From JABGQS01 sp963666505 (GTDB taxonomy: Bacteria; Bacillota; Clostridia; Christensenellales; SZUA-584): 64,000 nucleotides of DNA. Below are positions 25,041-33,926 of the stretch, one piece after another. The translations under genes were made by a program, and so were the position numbers. The notes under the pieces are model-generated. The model was given only the letters and a program-made list of their open reading frames with translations, had not been told where the DNA came from and searched no databases. The stretch's first letter is position 1. Each line of letters opens with the position of its first letter. The stretch spans positions 62,001 through 126,000 of the forward strand of contig CAXXXL010000002.1 of the NCBI GenBank assembly GCA_963666505.2, written 5' to 3'.

Positions 25041-25938
25041 ACCCAGCCGATTCTATGTCTGCCTTTATCTGATCTGAAAGCTGTTCTTTACTGCTAAAGC
25101 GTATCTCGTCACGGATACGCTTTTTGAATTTTATAGTAAGCAGTTCATTGTAAATATCTTCACTAAAATCAATCAGATGAGTTTCTATAGTCAGAACTGC
25201 CTTATCCGTTACCGTTGGTTTGATGCCTATGTTACATACGGCATTGTGCTTTTTTCCGTCATACATCGCTTCAACTGCGTATACTCCGCTTTTAGGCATG
25301 ACCTTCTCTTTGGGCACTTCAATGTTTGCCGTCGGGAACCCAAGGCTTTTTCCTATCATGCTGCCTTTTGTTACTGTGCCGCTTAAGAAATATTCATATC
25401 CCAGCAGTTTGTTTGCCCCGATAATATCGCCGTTCCACAGCAGTTCACGGATCTTTGTTGAACTTACCTGAACACCACCAACCAAAACTTCGGGTATTAC
25501 CTCTACGCTGTAACCAAACTCTTCGCTGTCTTTTTTAAGCTGCTTAGCTGTACCTGAGGCGTGTTTTCCGTAAGTATAATTGTAGCCGGCTATCACACAG
25601 CAGGGTGTAAAAGTATCTTTCAGGACCCTCTCGAAATCATGCTTGTCTATTCCTGCAAAGTTTTTATCAAAATGAGCTATGCACAAATAGTCTATACCCG
25701 TTTCTTCAAAAGCTTTTTCTTTTTCCTCAAGCGTATATAGCTGCATTGGCTTGTGCCCTTTTTTAAAGACATCTGCCGGAAGTACATCGAATGTAAAGGC
25801 TATTGTATCACCTTTATGCTTTTTGGCAGCAGTAATCAAAGCCATATGCCCAAGGTGCAGCCCATCGAACGTTCCAAGAGCTACGCTTGCTTTACTAAAC
25901 TTTATATTTTCTGCCTGTTTAAGTGAGATAGTCCGCAT
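25033..25938 (-). CDS. ribF: Bifunctional riboflavin kinase/FMN adenylyltransferase
   Basis: RibF phosphorylates riboflavin to FMN and adenylates FMN to FAD. The N-terminal adenylyltransferase has ALGTFDGLHLGHMALI with the nucleotidyltransferase GxHxGH-like motif; the C-terminal kinase has GKSLGFPTANI and RIRDEIRFSSKEQL. At 301 residues it is normal. It is the last gene of the rimP-nusA-infB operon, three bases after truB, and converges on the LUD pair. Confidence 0.94.
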   Translation of the reverse strand: MRTISLKQAENIKFSKASVALGTFDGLHLGHMALITAAKKHKGDTIAFTFDVLPADVFKKGHKPMQLYTLEEKEKAFEETGIDYLCIAHFDKNFAGIDKHDFERVLKDTFTPCCVIAGYNYTYGKHASGTAKQLKKDSEEFGYSVEVIPEVLVGGVQVSSTKIRELLWNGDIIGANKLLGYEYFLSGTVTKGSMIGKSLGFPTANIEVPKEKVMPKSGVYAVEAMYDGKKHNAVCNIGIKPTVTDKAVLTIETHLIDFSEDIYNELLTIKFKKRIRDEIRFSSKEQLSDQIKADIESAGFI

Positions 25939-25941
25939 AGA

Positions 25942-26796
25942 TTAGTCCACCAGTCGTGTTGTTATTCTTATGCTATTGTCCGCTGCCCGGCCTATACCCA
26001 GCAGTTCGCCGCCGCAGTATACAGCAGCCTCTTCGGTGTTGCTAACTGGGAGTTTTATAGTTCCCCCGTTGTAAAGAACAGTCCAGTATTCTTTCACCAA
26101 ATCAATTCTTGGCAATTTGCCAAGAAAACTTTCTATGGGGATAACAGCACTTTGCATGCTGCCGTTCATACTTTTAAGTTCATCTATTGTCACGCTGTCT
26201 TCTATGTTTAGACCTGCGCTTTTTGTTCTTGCTAAGAACGACATATACCCAAGGCTTCCAAGGCTTTTTGCAATGTCTTCGCACAGAGTTCTAATATAAG
26301 TTCCTTTACCACAAGACACTCTTATCAGGTGCGAAGCTTCCCCTGTCCTGCTAAGGTATTCTATTTCGTGGATATCAACGATTCGCATAACAGGTTTTAT
26401 TTCTTCTCCGCTTCTCGCAAGCTGATAAAGTTTTCTTCCATTCTGTTTTACGGCTGAATAATCTGGCGTCCTCTGCTGAATGCTTCCAACGAATTTGCCG
26501 AGCGCATCTTCTATGTTTTGCGGTATCTCTTCTGTCCTTCTAATTACTTTACCGTAGCTGTCTGCAGTATCAGTCTCTGCACCAAGGGTCAGCTCTGCGA
26601 TATACTCCTTTTCGTGCCCCATCAGGTATGACGATATTTTTGTAGCTTTGCCTACGCACACCGGCAAAACGCCGCATGCGCCGGGGTCAAGCGTCCCTGC
26701 ATGTCCGGTCTTGCAGCCCGTGAGTCCCCTTAAAAACACAACCGCCCCGTTTGACGACATGCCGGGCGGTTTAAGAAAATTTATTACACCGTTCAT
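25942..26796 (-). CDS. truB: tRNA pseudouridine-55 synthase
   Basis: TruB makes pseudouridine 55 in the T loop of tRNA. From the ATG at 26796 the protein is 284 residues and opens with the family mark MNGVINFLKPPGMSS; the catalytic aspartate is D37 in GTLDPGACGVLPV. A TTG ten codons upstream is open but is not needed. C-terminal PUA-like strands are present. It begins four bases after nrnA ends, and ribF follows, as is common in Firmicutes. Confidence 0.94.
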   Translation of the reverse strand: MNGVINFLKPPGMSSNGAVVFLRGLTGCKTGHAGTLDPGACGVLPVCVGKATKISSYLMGHEKEYIAELTLGAETDTADSYGKVIRRTEEIPQNIEDALGKFVGSIQQRTPDYSAVKQNGRKLYQLARSGEEIKPVMRIVDIHEIEYLSRTGEASHLIRVSCGKGTYIRTLCEDIAKSLGSLGYMSFLARTKSAGLNIEDSVTIDELKSMNGSMQSAVIPIESFLGKLPRIDLVKEYWTVLYNGGTIKLPVSNTEEAAVYCGGELLGIGRAADNSIRITTRLVD

Positions 26797-26800
26797 ATTT

Positions 26801-27754
26801 TCAGACAAGCTCCGCAAGCTTTTCAAGCACCTCTTTTTTAGCTTCTTCCATCTTTTTGCCTATGCAGCATCCAGCGGCGTTTTTATGACCGCCACCACCA
26901 AAAGCAGCCGCTACACTGCATACATCAACATCGCCTTTTGAACGCAGGCTTACCTTTACACCAGTATCTATTTCTCTAAGCATCACTGCTGCCAAAGCAG
27001 TGTCAATTTCTCTTGCATAGTTGACTATATTGTCGCAGTCGCTTCCGTCAGCGTTTAATTCTTTAAAGTCGCTCTTTAGAAGTGACATCAACGCTATTTT
27101 GCCCTCTTTGTGCATTTCCAGGCTGGATATAGCACGGCCAATAAGCTGCGTAGAAACAAGAGAGCGCCTTCTGAACAATATTTCAGCAGTTCTTCTCAAA
27201 TCGAATTTCTCTATCAGCCTGGAGCTTATTGCCATGCAGTTTTCACTCGTATTGGAATATGTATAATTACCGGTATCGGTAGAAATGGCGATATACAGAT
27301 ATTCTGCAGTCTTTTCGTCAACATCCAGCCTCATTTCTGACAGAAGCTCGAATATTATCTCTCCCACAGACGAAGCGTCCTTAATATAGTTGATCTTTGC
27401 AAAACCATCATTTGTAATATGGTGGTCTATATTAATAGTGTTTTCGTACTTTTTAAACAGCTTGTATGCCTTGCCCATCCTCGATTTGTCTGCACAGTCT
27501 AGACAAACAGCAATATCGTATTGCTCGGCTACATCTTTCGGCATATGCAGCATATCACCCTCAAGAAGCGGCAAGTATCTATCTGGAACGCCGCTGTCAC
27601 AACATATCAGCGTTTTATATCCGGCGGTACTAAGAGCGTTATTAAGCGCAAAGCAAGAGCCAAGCGTATCACCATCCGGCTGGGTGTGCGCTATAATCAG
27701 TATGCTCTTCGCATTTTTCAGCGCCGCTGCTATGTCTGATAAACTCTGTGCCAT
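26801..27754 (-). CDS. nrnA: Bifunctional oligoribonuclease/PAP phosphatase (DHH family)
   Basis: NrnA degrades very short RNAs to mononucleotides and removes the 3' phosphate from pAp. Metal ligands of the DHH domain are visible in IAHTQPDGDTLGS, CLDCADKSRMG, and NIDHHITND; the DHHA1 domain has the RNA-binding GGGHKNAAG near the C terminus. Length (317) is typical. It lies between rbfA and truB with four-base gaps, the standard Firmicute place. Confidence 0.93.
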   Translation of the reverse strand: MAQSLSDIAAALKNAKSILIIAHTQPDGDTLGSCFALNNALSTAGYKTLICCDSGVPDRYLPLLEGDMLHMPKDVAEQYDIAVCLDCADKSRMGKAYKLFKKYENTINIDHHITNDGFAKINYIKDASSVGEIIFELLSEMRLDVDEKTAEYLYIAISTDTGNYTYSNTSENCMAISSRLIEKFDLRRTAEILFRRRSLVSTQLIGRAISSLEMHKEGKIALMSLLKSDFKELNADGSDCDNIVNYAREIDTALAAVMLREIDTGVKVSLRSKGDVDVCSVAAAFGGGGHKNAAGCCIGKKMEEAKKEVLEKLAELV

Positions 27755-27758
27755 CCGT

Positions 27759-28097
27759 TTATACTTTCTTTAATATCTCGGATATTTTGCTGCTGTATTC
27801 TATAGAACCGTCCAATATGAACTTTATTTCGGGCAGCCGCCTTATTCTTATCCTGCGGCCTATCTCGTTCTTTATAAAATGCTGGGCATGTGTCAGCGTT
27901 TCGATAGTTGAGTTCCTCTTCTTGTCTGTATCGAACACGCTTATGTATGCTTTTGCGTACTTTAAATCTTTGGAAAGCTCGACGTGGGTCACGCTGGTCA
28001 TCCTTGATATCCTCGGGTCTTCCATTTCCGTAAATATAATTTCTGACAGAGCTTTTTTAAACTCTGTATTTATCGAAGACAGCCTGTCTTTTGCCAC
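27759..28097 (-). CDS. rbfA: Ribosome-binding factor A
   Basis: RbfA is a KH-fold protein that helps mature the 5' end of 16S rRNA and the 30S subunit. The 112-residue protein shows the family marks MEDPRISRMTSVTHVELSKDLKYAKAY split across strand and helix, and RRIRIRRLPEIKFILD near the end. It overlaps the infB stop by one base, giving coupled translation. Confidence 0.94.
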   Translation of the reverse strand: MAKDRLSSINTEFKKALSEIIFTEMEDPRISRMTSVTHVELSKDLKYAKAYISVFDTDKKRNSTIETLTHAQHFIKNEIGRRIRIRRLPEIKFILDGSIEYSSKISEILKKV

Positions 28098-30601
28098 TAT
28101 CTCTTTATCTCCTGATCTTCAAAGGCTTCAATTACATCGCCTTCTTTTACATCGTTATAGTTCTTTATAGTTATACCGCATTCAAAGCCCTGCAGCACTT
28201 CTTTTGCGTCATCCTTGAACCTTTTGAGCGAAGCGAGCGTTCCTTCATGTATAACTATATTATCACGAAGCAGCCTCACTGAAGAGCTTTTCTTTATCTT
28301 ACCGTCTGTTACATAGCTTCCGGCTATCGTACCTATGCTGGAAACATTGAATATCGTGCGAACCTCTGCATGCCCAAGTATAACTTCTTCAAACTCTGGC
28401 GCAAGCATACCCTTCATAGCAAGCTGTATGTCTTCTATAGCTTTATATATAATACGGTACATACGGATCTCTACTTTTTCTTTTTCCGCTTCCAGCCTTG
28501 CCATGCTGTCCGGGCGCACGTTGAAACCGATTATAATAGCGTTGGATGCTGAAGCCAGCATTACGTCCATTGCCTTTATTGCGCCGACACCGGCATGTAT
28601 CACCTTAACACGTACTTCGCTGTTTGAGAGTTTCTCAAGAGCCTGCCTTACCGCTTCGACTGAGCCTTGAACATCCGCTTTTATTACTATATTTAGATCC
28701 TGAACCTTACCGTCCGCCACCTGTCCGAATAGTTCATCAAGCGATACCTTGGAAAGGTTTTTGAGCATGTCGGCTTTCTGCTTGTCTTTTCTCTCTTCTG
28801 CAACCTGCTTTGTGAGCTTGTCTTCCTTTACGGCATGAAGGATATCTCCGGCTATAGGCACTTCCGAGAACCCGACTACCTCTACCGGTGTAGAAGGTCC
28901 TGCTTCCTCTACAGTATTGCCTATATCGTCTACCATCGCCCTTACTCTGCCGTAAGCCGTACCTGCAACTATCATATCGGATACACGAAGCGTTCCGTTT
29001 GATACAAGAACTGTTGCAACTGGGCCTCTGCCCTTGTCAAGCTTCGCTTCAACTATTGTACCCTTTGCAAGCCTGTTCGGATTTGCACGAAGCTCCTGAA
29101 CTTCTGAAACCAGTACGATCATCTCCAGCAGGCTGTCGATGCCTTCCTTGGTTATTGCGGAAACAGGAACCATAATGGTATCTCCACCCCAGTCTTCTGT
29201 TACGAGACCGTGTTCCGTCAACTCTTGTTTTATTTTATCTATGTTTGCATTTGGCTTGTCTATCTTATTTATTGCAACTATTATGGGAACTTCAGCAGCT
29301 TTAGCGTGGTTTATCGCTTCGACTGTCTGAGGCATCACTCCATCGTCTGCTGCAACAACTAGTATAGCGATATCCGTTACCTGCGCACCTCTTGCACGCA
29401 TAGCCGTGAAGGCTTCGTGACCCGGTGTATCCAGGAATGTTATATCGTTTCCGTTATGCTCGATAGTATATGCACCGATATGCTGTGTTATACCGCCTGC
29501 TTCATGCTCTGTTACTCTTGTTTCTCTTATGGCATCAAGCAGAGAAGTCTTACCATGGTCAACATGGCCCATTATCGTAACTATCGGAGGCCTTGATTCT
29601 GTTTTCTCATCCGGCTCTTCCTGATGGCCTTCGTCCAGAGTATCTTCAGCTGTCTTGTCAAGCTTGAATTCCAGTGTAATATTGAACTCTGCACAGATAA
29701 GCTGAGCAGTGTCGTAATCCAGCTCTGAGTTGATATTGCACATCATTCCGAGAAGCAATAGCTTCTTTAAAATTGCTGCAACTGGTTTACCCGTCTTTTC
29801 CGCTAGGGATTTTACTGATATCATTTCTGTTGTCATCACCGCTTTATCTATTATAATTGGTGCTATAGGCTGCTTGACTGCTTGTTTTTTGTTTCTCTTT
29901 CTTCCTCTGTAGCGGTCATCAACCTCGAAAACACCTTTTTCCTTCATTTTTCTCGATTTTCTCGAGTAATCATCGTTATAATTGTTGCGTCTTCTGTCAG
30001 ACGACTTTTTACCACTGTCCACATGAACGAAGCCGGAAGTCCCTCCGTGCTTCTTTGCTGCGGCGGGCGCACCACCTGCACTTGGGCCGCTTTGTTTACT
30101 CTTATATTTCGAATCGGTGCTTTTCTGTGCGGGTTTCGGCCTCTCTTCCTTCTTTGGAACAGGTTTTTGAGCCGCAGTTGCTTTTTCTGTTTTTGGCTTT
30201 TCTTCATTTTTTTCCTGCTTTGGCTGTTTAGCCGCAGGTTTTGCCGCTTCTTCTTTAACCTCTGCTTTTACTTCTTTTACAGTTTTCTGCGGTGCACTGT
30301 CTGCAACCGGCTTTTCTTCATTTTTGCCTTTATTCGCTGCTTCCTCTACCGCTGCCTTTTTCTGAGCTGCTTTCTCTGCTTCCTGTCTTGCCTTTTCTTC
30401 AACAAGCCTTGCTTCCTGCTCTTCTTTTTGCTTTCGTTCCTCAGCCGCTGCTCTTTCCAACTGCAGCATATCTGCTTCTATCTTTTTAAGCGTGGCAAGA
30501 TGGCTCTGCACACTTGTCTGCAGCGCTTCCATCTTTTCAACTGTCTCCTTCGACATGGTCTTCAGTTGTTTGTTAAGATCTATAATCTTTATTTTGCTCA
30601 T
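28097..30601 (-). CDS. infB: Translation initiation factor IF-2
   Basis: IF-2 places initiator tRNA on the small subunit and drives subunit joining with GTP. The first ~240 residues are a Lys/Glu/Ala-rich low-complexity stretch after a short IF2_N-like start; then a second IF2_N domain and the G domain with GHVDHGKTS (about 345-353), DTPGHEAF and NKID. Domains II-IV follow. The ATG at 30601 follows GGGGGTGG by five bases and gives 834 residues; a GTG three codons upstream overlaps that site. It is the centre of the rimP-nusA-ylxR-ylxQ-infB-rbfA string. Confidence 0.97.
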   Translation of the reverse strand: MSKIKIIDLNKQLKTMSKETVEKMEALQTSVQSHLATLKKIEADMLQLERAAAEERKQKEEQEARLVEEKARQEAEKAAQKKAAVEEAANKGKNEEKPVADSAPQKTVKEVKAEVKEEAAKPAAKQPKQEKNEEKPKTEKATAAQKPVPKKEERPKPAQKSTDSKYKSKQSGPSAGGAPAAAKKHGGTSGFVHVDSGKKSSDRRRNNYNDDYSRKSRKMKEKGVFEVDDRYRGRKRNKKQAVKQPIAPIIIDKAVMTTEMISVKSLAEKTGKPVAAILKKLLLLGMMCNINSELDYDTAQLICAEFNITLEFKLDKTAEDTLDEGHQEEPDEKTESRPPIVTIMGHVDHGKTSLLDAIRETRVTEHEAGGITQHIGAYTIEHNGNDITFLDTPGHEAFTAMRARGAQVTDIAILVVAADDGVMPQTVEAINHAKAAEVPIIVAINKIDKPNANIDKIKQELTEHGLVTEDWGGDTIMVPVSAITKEGIDSLLEMIVLVSEVQELRANPNRLAKGTIVEAKLDKGRGPVATVLVSNGTLRVSDMIVAGTAYGRVRAMVDDIGNTVEEAGPSTPVEVVGFSEVPIAGDILHAVKEDKLTKQVAEERKDKQKADMLKNLSKVSLDELFGQVADGKVQDLNIVIKADVQGSVEAVRQALEKLSNSEVRVKVIHAGVGAIKAMDVMLASASNAIIIGFNVRPDSMARLEAEKEKVEIRMYRIIYKAIEDIQLAMKGMLAPEFEEVILGHAEVRTIFNVSSIGTIAGSYVTDGKIKKSSSVRLLRDNIVIHEGTLASLKRFKDDAKEVLQGFECGITIKNYNDVKEGDVIEAFEDQEIKR

Positions 30602-30624
30602 TAATGCCACCCCCTCTAATACGC

Positions 30625-30912
30625 TTATCCGTTGATTAAGGCTTTTTTAAAGCCATTGTCGGTCACACCCGCTACCAATATATATTCTTTTCCTAAAGCC
30701 TTTCCAAAAGGCTCTTTTGTAACTATTATATCAATGCCGTTTTCTTCGCACATTTTGCCAAAATGCTGCATTGATCTTTCAGACACTCTGCTGCTTATTA
30801 TCAACAGCTTTATCTTTCTTTCTTTTATTCCTTTTTCACACGCTGCCGTTCCCACAAGCACTTTTGCCGCTTTGTAGGCAATTCCCAGCAGCGAGAGTTT
30901 ATTTGATGTCAC
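30625..30912 (-). CDS. ylxQ: L7Ae-like ribosomal/RNA-binding protein YlxQ
   Basis: A 95-residue member of the L7Ae/L30e/YbxF family, which binds kink-turn RNA. Visible marks are the N-terminal LLGIAYKAAKVLVGT and the central strand LLIISSRVS, with the C-terminal VAGVTDNGFKKAL. YlxQ proteins of Firmicutes occupy exactly this place between ylxR and infB. It overlaps the ylxR end by 14 bases. The exact RNA target is unknown. Confidence 0.85.
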   Translation of the reverse strand: MTSNKLSLLGIAYKAAKVLVGTAACEKGIKERKIKLLIISSRVSERSMQHFGKMCEENGIDIIVTKEPFGKALGKEYILVAGVTDNGFKKALING

Positions 30913-31171
30913 GTCGCAAGATCACCCTTTTAATAGCGTTATAGCTTTCATCGCTAAGCTTTGTTTCGAGCATCCTGTAGAAAGCTTTTGTCTTCTTCGC
31001 TTTATCGAGGCACTCTACTGTTGGGCATATATACGCTCCTCTACCCTGCGCTTTGCCGCTTTCATCTGCAAAGAGTCCATCTTCGCCTGCTACGATACGT
31101 ATAAGCTCTTTCTTCGGTTTTTTATCTCTGCATGCAATACACATGCGAGTAGGAATCTTTTTTTTCTTCAA
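30899..31171 (-). CDS. ylxR: YlxR/RnpM (DUF448) RNA-binding protein
   Basis: A 90-residue YlxR-family protein. In Bacillus subtilis YlxR (RnpM) binds RNase P RNA and moderates tRNA processing. Marks are RMCIACRDKKPKKELIRIV (residues 9-27) and GRGAYICP with the conserved Cys pattern. It sits 14 bases after nusA and overlaps ylxQ, the expected order. Confidence 0.9.
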   Translation of the reverse strand: MKKKKIPTRMCIACRDKKPKKELIRIVAGEDGLFADESGKAQGRGAYICPTVECLDKAKKTKAFYRMLETKLSDESYNAIKRVILRRDIK

Positions 31172-31185
31172 ACAAACCGCCTGCC

Positions 31186-32472
31186 CTATTTTTTATCTTC
31201 TTCTGCGATTTCTTCTGCTGCATCGTCTGAAGCTTCTTCGGCTTCAGTCTGCTCTTCTTCCACAGTTTCTTGCGCATCTTCATTGGCTGTTTCTTCTTCA
31301 GCTTCCTCAGTTTCTTCAGTTTCATTTGCTGTTTCTTCAGCCGTCTCGTCAAAATCTTCATCAAATTCGATTTCAGCTGCATCGTCCATAACATCTTCAT
31401 CTATATCAATATCATCGTCATCATCGTCAAATAGAGAGTCTTCTATCTGCTTCTGGCTCTTAATATCTATCTTCCATCCCGTAAGTTTAGCAGCCAACCT
31501 TACATTCTGCCCTTCACGTCCGATTGCCAGAGAAAGCTGATAATCTGGAACCACAACTTTTGCAGCCTTTTCATCTTCGTTTATCTGTACCATAAGCACC
31601 TTGGCCGGGCGAAGTGAATTTGCTATATATTCAATAGGATCGCTGCTCCAGGGAATAACGTCAATTTTTTCGCTGCCCAGTTCTGATACTATCCTGTCTA
31701 TGCGTGAACCCTTCTGCCCGACGCATGAACCGACCGGGTCTACGTTATCGTCTTCTGAATATACAGCGATCTTCGTTCTTGAGCCCGCTTCTCGTGCAAT
31801 GCTCTTTATCTGGACTATGTTCTGAGCTATTTCAGGAACTTCTATTTCGAAAAGCCGCTTTAAAAGCCCCGGATGTGTTCTGGACACTACTATCTGCGGG
31901 CCTTTTGTCGTCTTTCTTACTTCCATAACGTATACTTTGATACGGTCGTTTATATTATAACGCTCGGAAGGAACGCTCTCTGACGCAGGCATTACGCCTT
32001 CGGCATTTTCAAGCTCTAGAAGAATGCTGCCTTTATCCACTCTGTGTATAACAGCGTTCATTATCTCACCCTCACGCTCTATGAACCTATCGAAAACGAC
32101 GCCACGCTCTGCTTCCCTCAGCTTATGCACGACTACCTGTTTTGCAGTTTGGGCGGCTATTCTGCCGAATGTGCCCGGATCCACTTCCATCTCGACCACG
32201 TCTTCAGGTTCGTACGCTATGTTTATCTTGCGTGCGTCCGTTAAAGATATCTGCTGTCTTTCGTCTTCAACTTCTTCAACAACAATCTTTTTGACGAAAA
32301 CTCTGAAAGAGCCGTCTGAGCTGTCCACCTCAACACGAACATCCTGATTAACGTTGTAGTTTTTTTTGTATGCAGACACTAGTGCGTTTTCTATCGCATC
32401 TATAAGAATGCTTTTTTCAATTCCTTTTTCTTTTTCCAACGCATCCAGCGCACTTATGAACTCAGTGTTCAT
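31186..32472 (-). CDS. nusA: Transcription factor NusA
   Basis: NusA binds RNA polymerase and nascent RNA, promoting pausing and termination. Domains in order: N-terminal polymerase-binding domain (1-~125), S1 (~130-200), KH1 (~200-275, loop GQKG) and KH2 (~280-345, loop GREG). From about residue 347 to 428 the protein is a strongly acidic Asp/Glu/Ala tail with no recognised fold; Firmicute NusA usually ends soon after KH2, and this tail replaces the AR repeats of proteobacteria. The start follows GGAGG. It may control its own operon through the leader hairpin before rimP. Confidence 0.95.
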   Translation of the reverse strand: MNTEFISALDALEKEKGIEKSILIDAIENALVSAYKKNYNVNQDVRVEVDSSDGSFRVFVKKIVVEEVEDERQQISLTDARKINIAYEPEDVVEMEVDPGTFGRIAAQTAKQVVVHKLREAERGVVFDRFIEREGEIMNAVIHRVDKGSILLELENAEGVMPASESVPSERYNINDRIKVYVMEVRKTTKGPQIVVSRTHPGLLKRLFEIEVPEIAQNIVQIKSIAREAGSRTKIAVYSEDDNVDPVGSCVGQKGSRIDRIVSELGSEKIDVIPWSSDPIEYIANSLRPAKVLMVQINEDEKAAKVVVPDYQLSLAIGREGQNVRLAAKLTGWKIDIKSQKQIEDSLFDDDDDDIDIDEDVMDDAAEIEFDEDFDETAEETANETEETEEAEEETANEDAQETVEEEQTEAEEASDDAAEEIAEEDKK

Positions 32473-32490
32473 TAAGGTACCTCCATCAAT

Positions 32491-32949
32491 CTAAATATCC
32501 ACGTGCAAACGTACTATAGCTGTCTCGCTGTAAGCAAATTCGGTCTGTTTGCCGTCGGTTTCAATAATAAACCCATTTTCACAAAAGCTTATAAGCTTTC
32601 CTGTAAACATTTTTTGTTTCTTCTGCGCCTTATACGGCTTGACATCGACAATCTTGCCTATGCTGCGCTTAAAATCTCTTTCTGACTTAAGCGGTCTGTC
32701 CAGCCCCGGCGAAGAAACACACAGAAAATATCCTTCGCTTACAGGGTCGATTTCTTCTATAACGGTATCAATCGCCCTGCTTATCTTTTCACAGTCGTCA
32801 AGCCCTATACCTTCGTCCTTATCTGCGTATATTATAAGCTCTGTATCCGGACCATTTTTCTTTATTTCTGTTCCGACATACTCATAACCTAGCTGCTCTA
32901 TTATAGGCAAAACTGCATTTTCCACTGCCTGCTCTGCTTTTTTTGACAT
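32491..32949 (-). CDS. rimP: Ribosome maturation factor RimP
   Basis: RimP is needed for 30S subunit assembly. The ATG at 32949 follows AGGAG by eight bases and gives 152 residues; ATG six codons upstream has no such site. Marks are VEIDPVSEGYFLCVSSPGLDRPL read as IEEIDPVSEGYFL then VSSPGLDRPL, typical of the family, and the C-terminal SH3-like strand. It is the first gene of the translation operon. Confidence 0.94.
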   Translation of the reverse strand: MSKKAEQAVENAVLPIIEQLGYEYVGTEIKKNGPDTELIIYADKDEGIGLDDCEKISRAIDTVIEEIDPVSEGYFLCVSSPGLDRPLKSERDFKRSIGKIVDVKPYKAQKKQKMFTGKLISFCENGFIIETDGKQTEFAYSETAIVRLHVDI

Positions 32950-32975
32950 ATACAAAACTCCTGCCATACAAGTTA

Positions 32976-33001
32976 AAAGAGCGGGAATAAACCCACTCTT
33001 T
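32976..33001 (-). terminator. Leader hairpin before rimP (possible NusA-dependent terminator)
   Basis: Minus-strand AAAGAGTGGG pairs with CCCGCTCTTT around a six-base loop. The one T-G pair holds only in minus-strand RNA, which fits a function there. It is followed by a short, weak T run (TTTTAAC). It lies in the leader, 28 bases after the promoter and 27 bases before the rimP start. Confidence 0.55.
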
Positions 33002-33028
33002 CAAAATCGAAACACTTTCTGCTAGAGA

Positions 33029-33057
33029 ATAATACCATATCATATCCAAAAGTGCAA
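33029..33057 (-). promoter_or_regulatory. Promoter of the rimP-nusA-infB operon
   Basis: TTGCAC (33052-33057) and TATTAT (33029-33034) with 17 bases between and a TG extension just before the -10. Confidence 0.7.
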
Positions 33058-33104
33058 GTACTGCATTGTTGTTTTACGGCATATTACTTCTTGTTTTAAT
33101 GTTG

Positions 33105-33926
33105 TCAGCTTTCATTAAGCATTATTACCGCTGCCATAGCGCCCGTCACGCCTTTATCCCTTCTGTGAGAGTAAAAAAGCCTCGGGTTATCGTATGTGCA
33201 CAAATCCGAAAGTGTGATGTTGCTTTCCTGAATACCTGCAGCCAGCATGTCTGCTACGCACGCTTTTTGAAGGTCTATGTATACTCTTCCTTCACAAAGC
33301 TTCAGTACATCTGAACCGAACACCTGCTCGAACACAGCATACACGTCGCTCTGTACTTCGAAATGCTTTACGCTGATACACGGACCTACAGCGGCGAGTA
33401 TGTCTTCGCTCTTGCTGCCTTCTCCGACTAGCGACTCAACGGCTTTTCTTATTATATGCGTTGAAACACCTTTCCATCCGGCATGGCAAACGGCTGCTGA
33501 ATGTCTTGCCGGGTCATAAAAAAACAGTGGGACACAGTCCGCATGGTATGTAACAAGAGGCAAGCCTTCAACGGATGTATAAAGGCCGTCACAGAAGACC
33601 GGCAGCTCTTCCCTTACTATTCCCATTCCTTCTTCTGCGTCTCCAACTTCTATTACATTGTTTCCATGCTCATATCTGTTCGCAACAGCTTTTTTATAAT
33701 CAAAACCGGCAGCTTGTCCGAAATTGGAAAAATTCTGCCGGAAGTTTTCTTCGCTCTTCTCTCTTGCTCTGCTGAAATTAAGAGTATTGTACGGCCTTGG
33801 GCTTACTCCGCCTACTCTGGTTGACATAGCACAGGTCACACCGCCTGCCTTTTCAAATGAAGGAACGGTCAGGAATCTTACACCTTTTTTCTTCCATAAT
33901 GTGAACCCGTGTTTAATCTCGTTCAT
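33105..33926 (-). CDS. pgeF: PgeF/YfiH-family multicopper-fold purine nucleoside enzyme
   Basis: A 273-residue YfiH-family protein, the group once called polyphenol oxidase and now tied to purine nucleoside phosphorolysis/deamination and peptidoglycan editing. The metal-site histidine/cysteine pattern is visible in TYHADCVPLFF, VCHAGWKG and VGPCISVKHFEV. It overlaps the end of nrdR by four bases and is transcribed with it. No substrate can be fixed from sequence. Confidence 0.88.
   Translation of the reverse strand: MNEIKHGFTLWKKKGVRFLTVPSFEKAGGVTCAMSTRVGGVSPRPYNTLNFSRAREKSEENFRQNFSNFGQAAGFDYKKAVANRYEHGNNVIEVGDAEEGMGIVREELPVFCDGLYTSVEGLPLVTYHADCVPLFFYDPARHSAAVCHAGWKGVSTHIIRKAVESLVGEGSKSEDILAAVGPCISVKHFEVQSDVYAVFEQVFGSDVLKLCEGRVYIDLQKACVADMLAAGIQESNITLSDLCTYDNPRLFYSHRRDKGVTGAMAAVIMLNES

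Noticed and set aside
29882..30604. Long Phe/Leu-rich open frame opposite infB
   Set aside because: It mirrors the Lys/Glu-rich N-terminal region of IF-2; the translated product looks hydrophobic only because of this complement.
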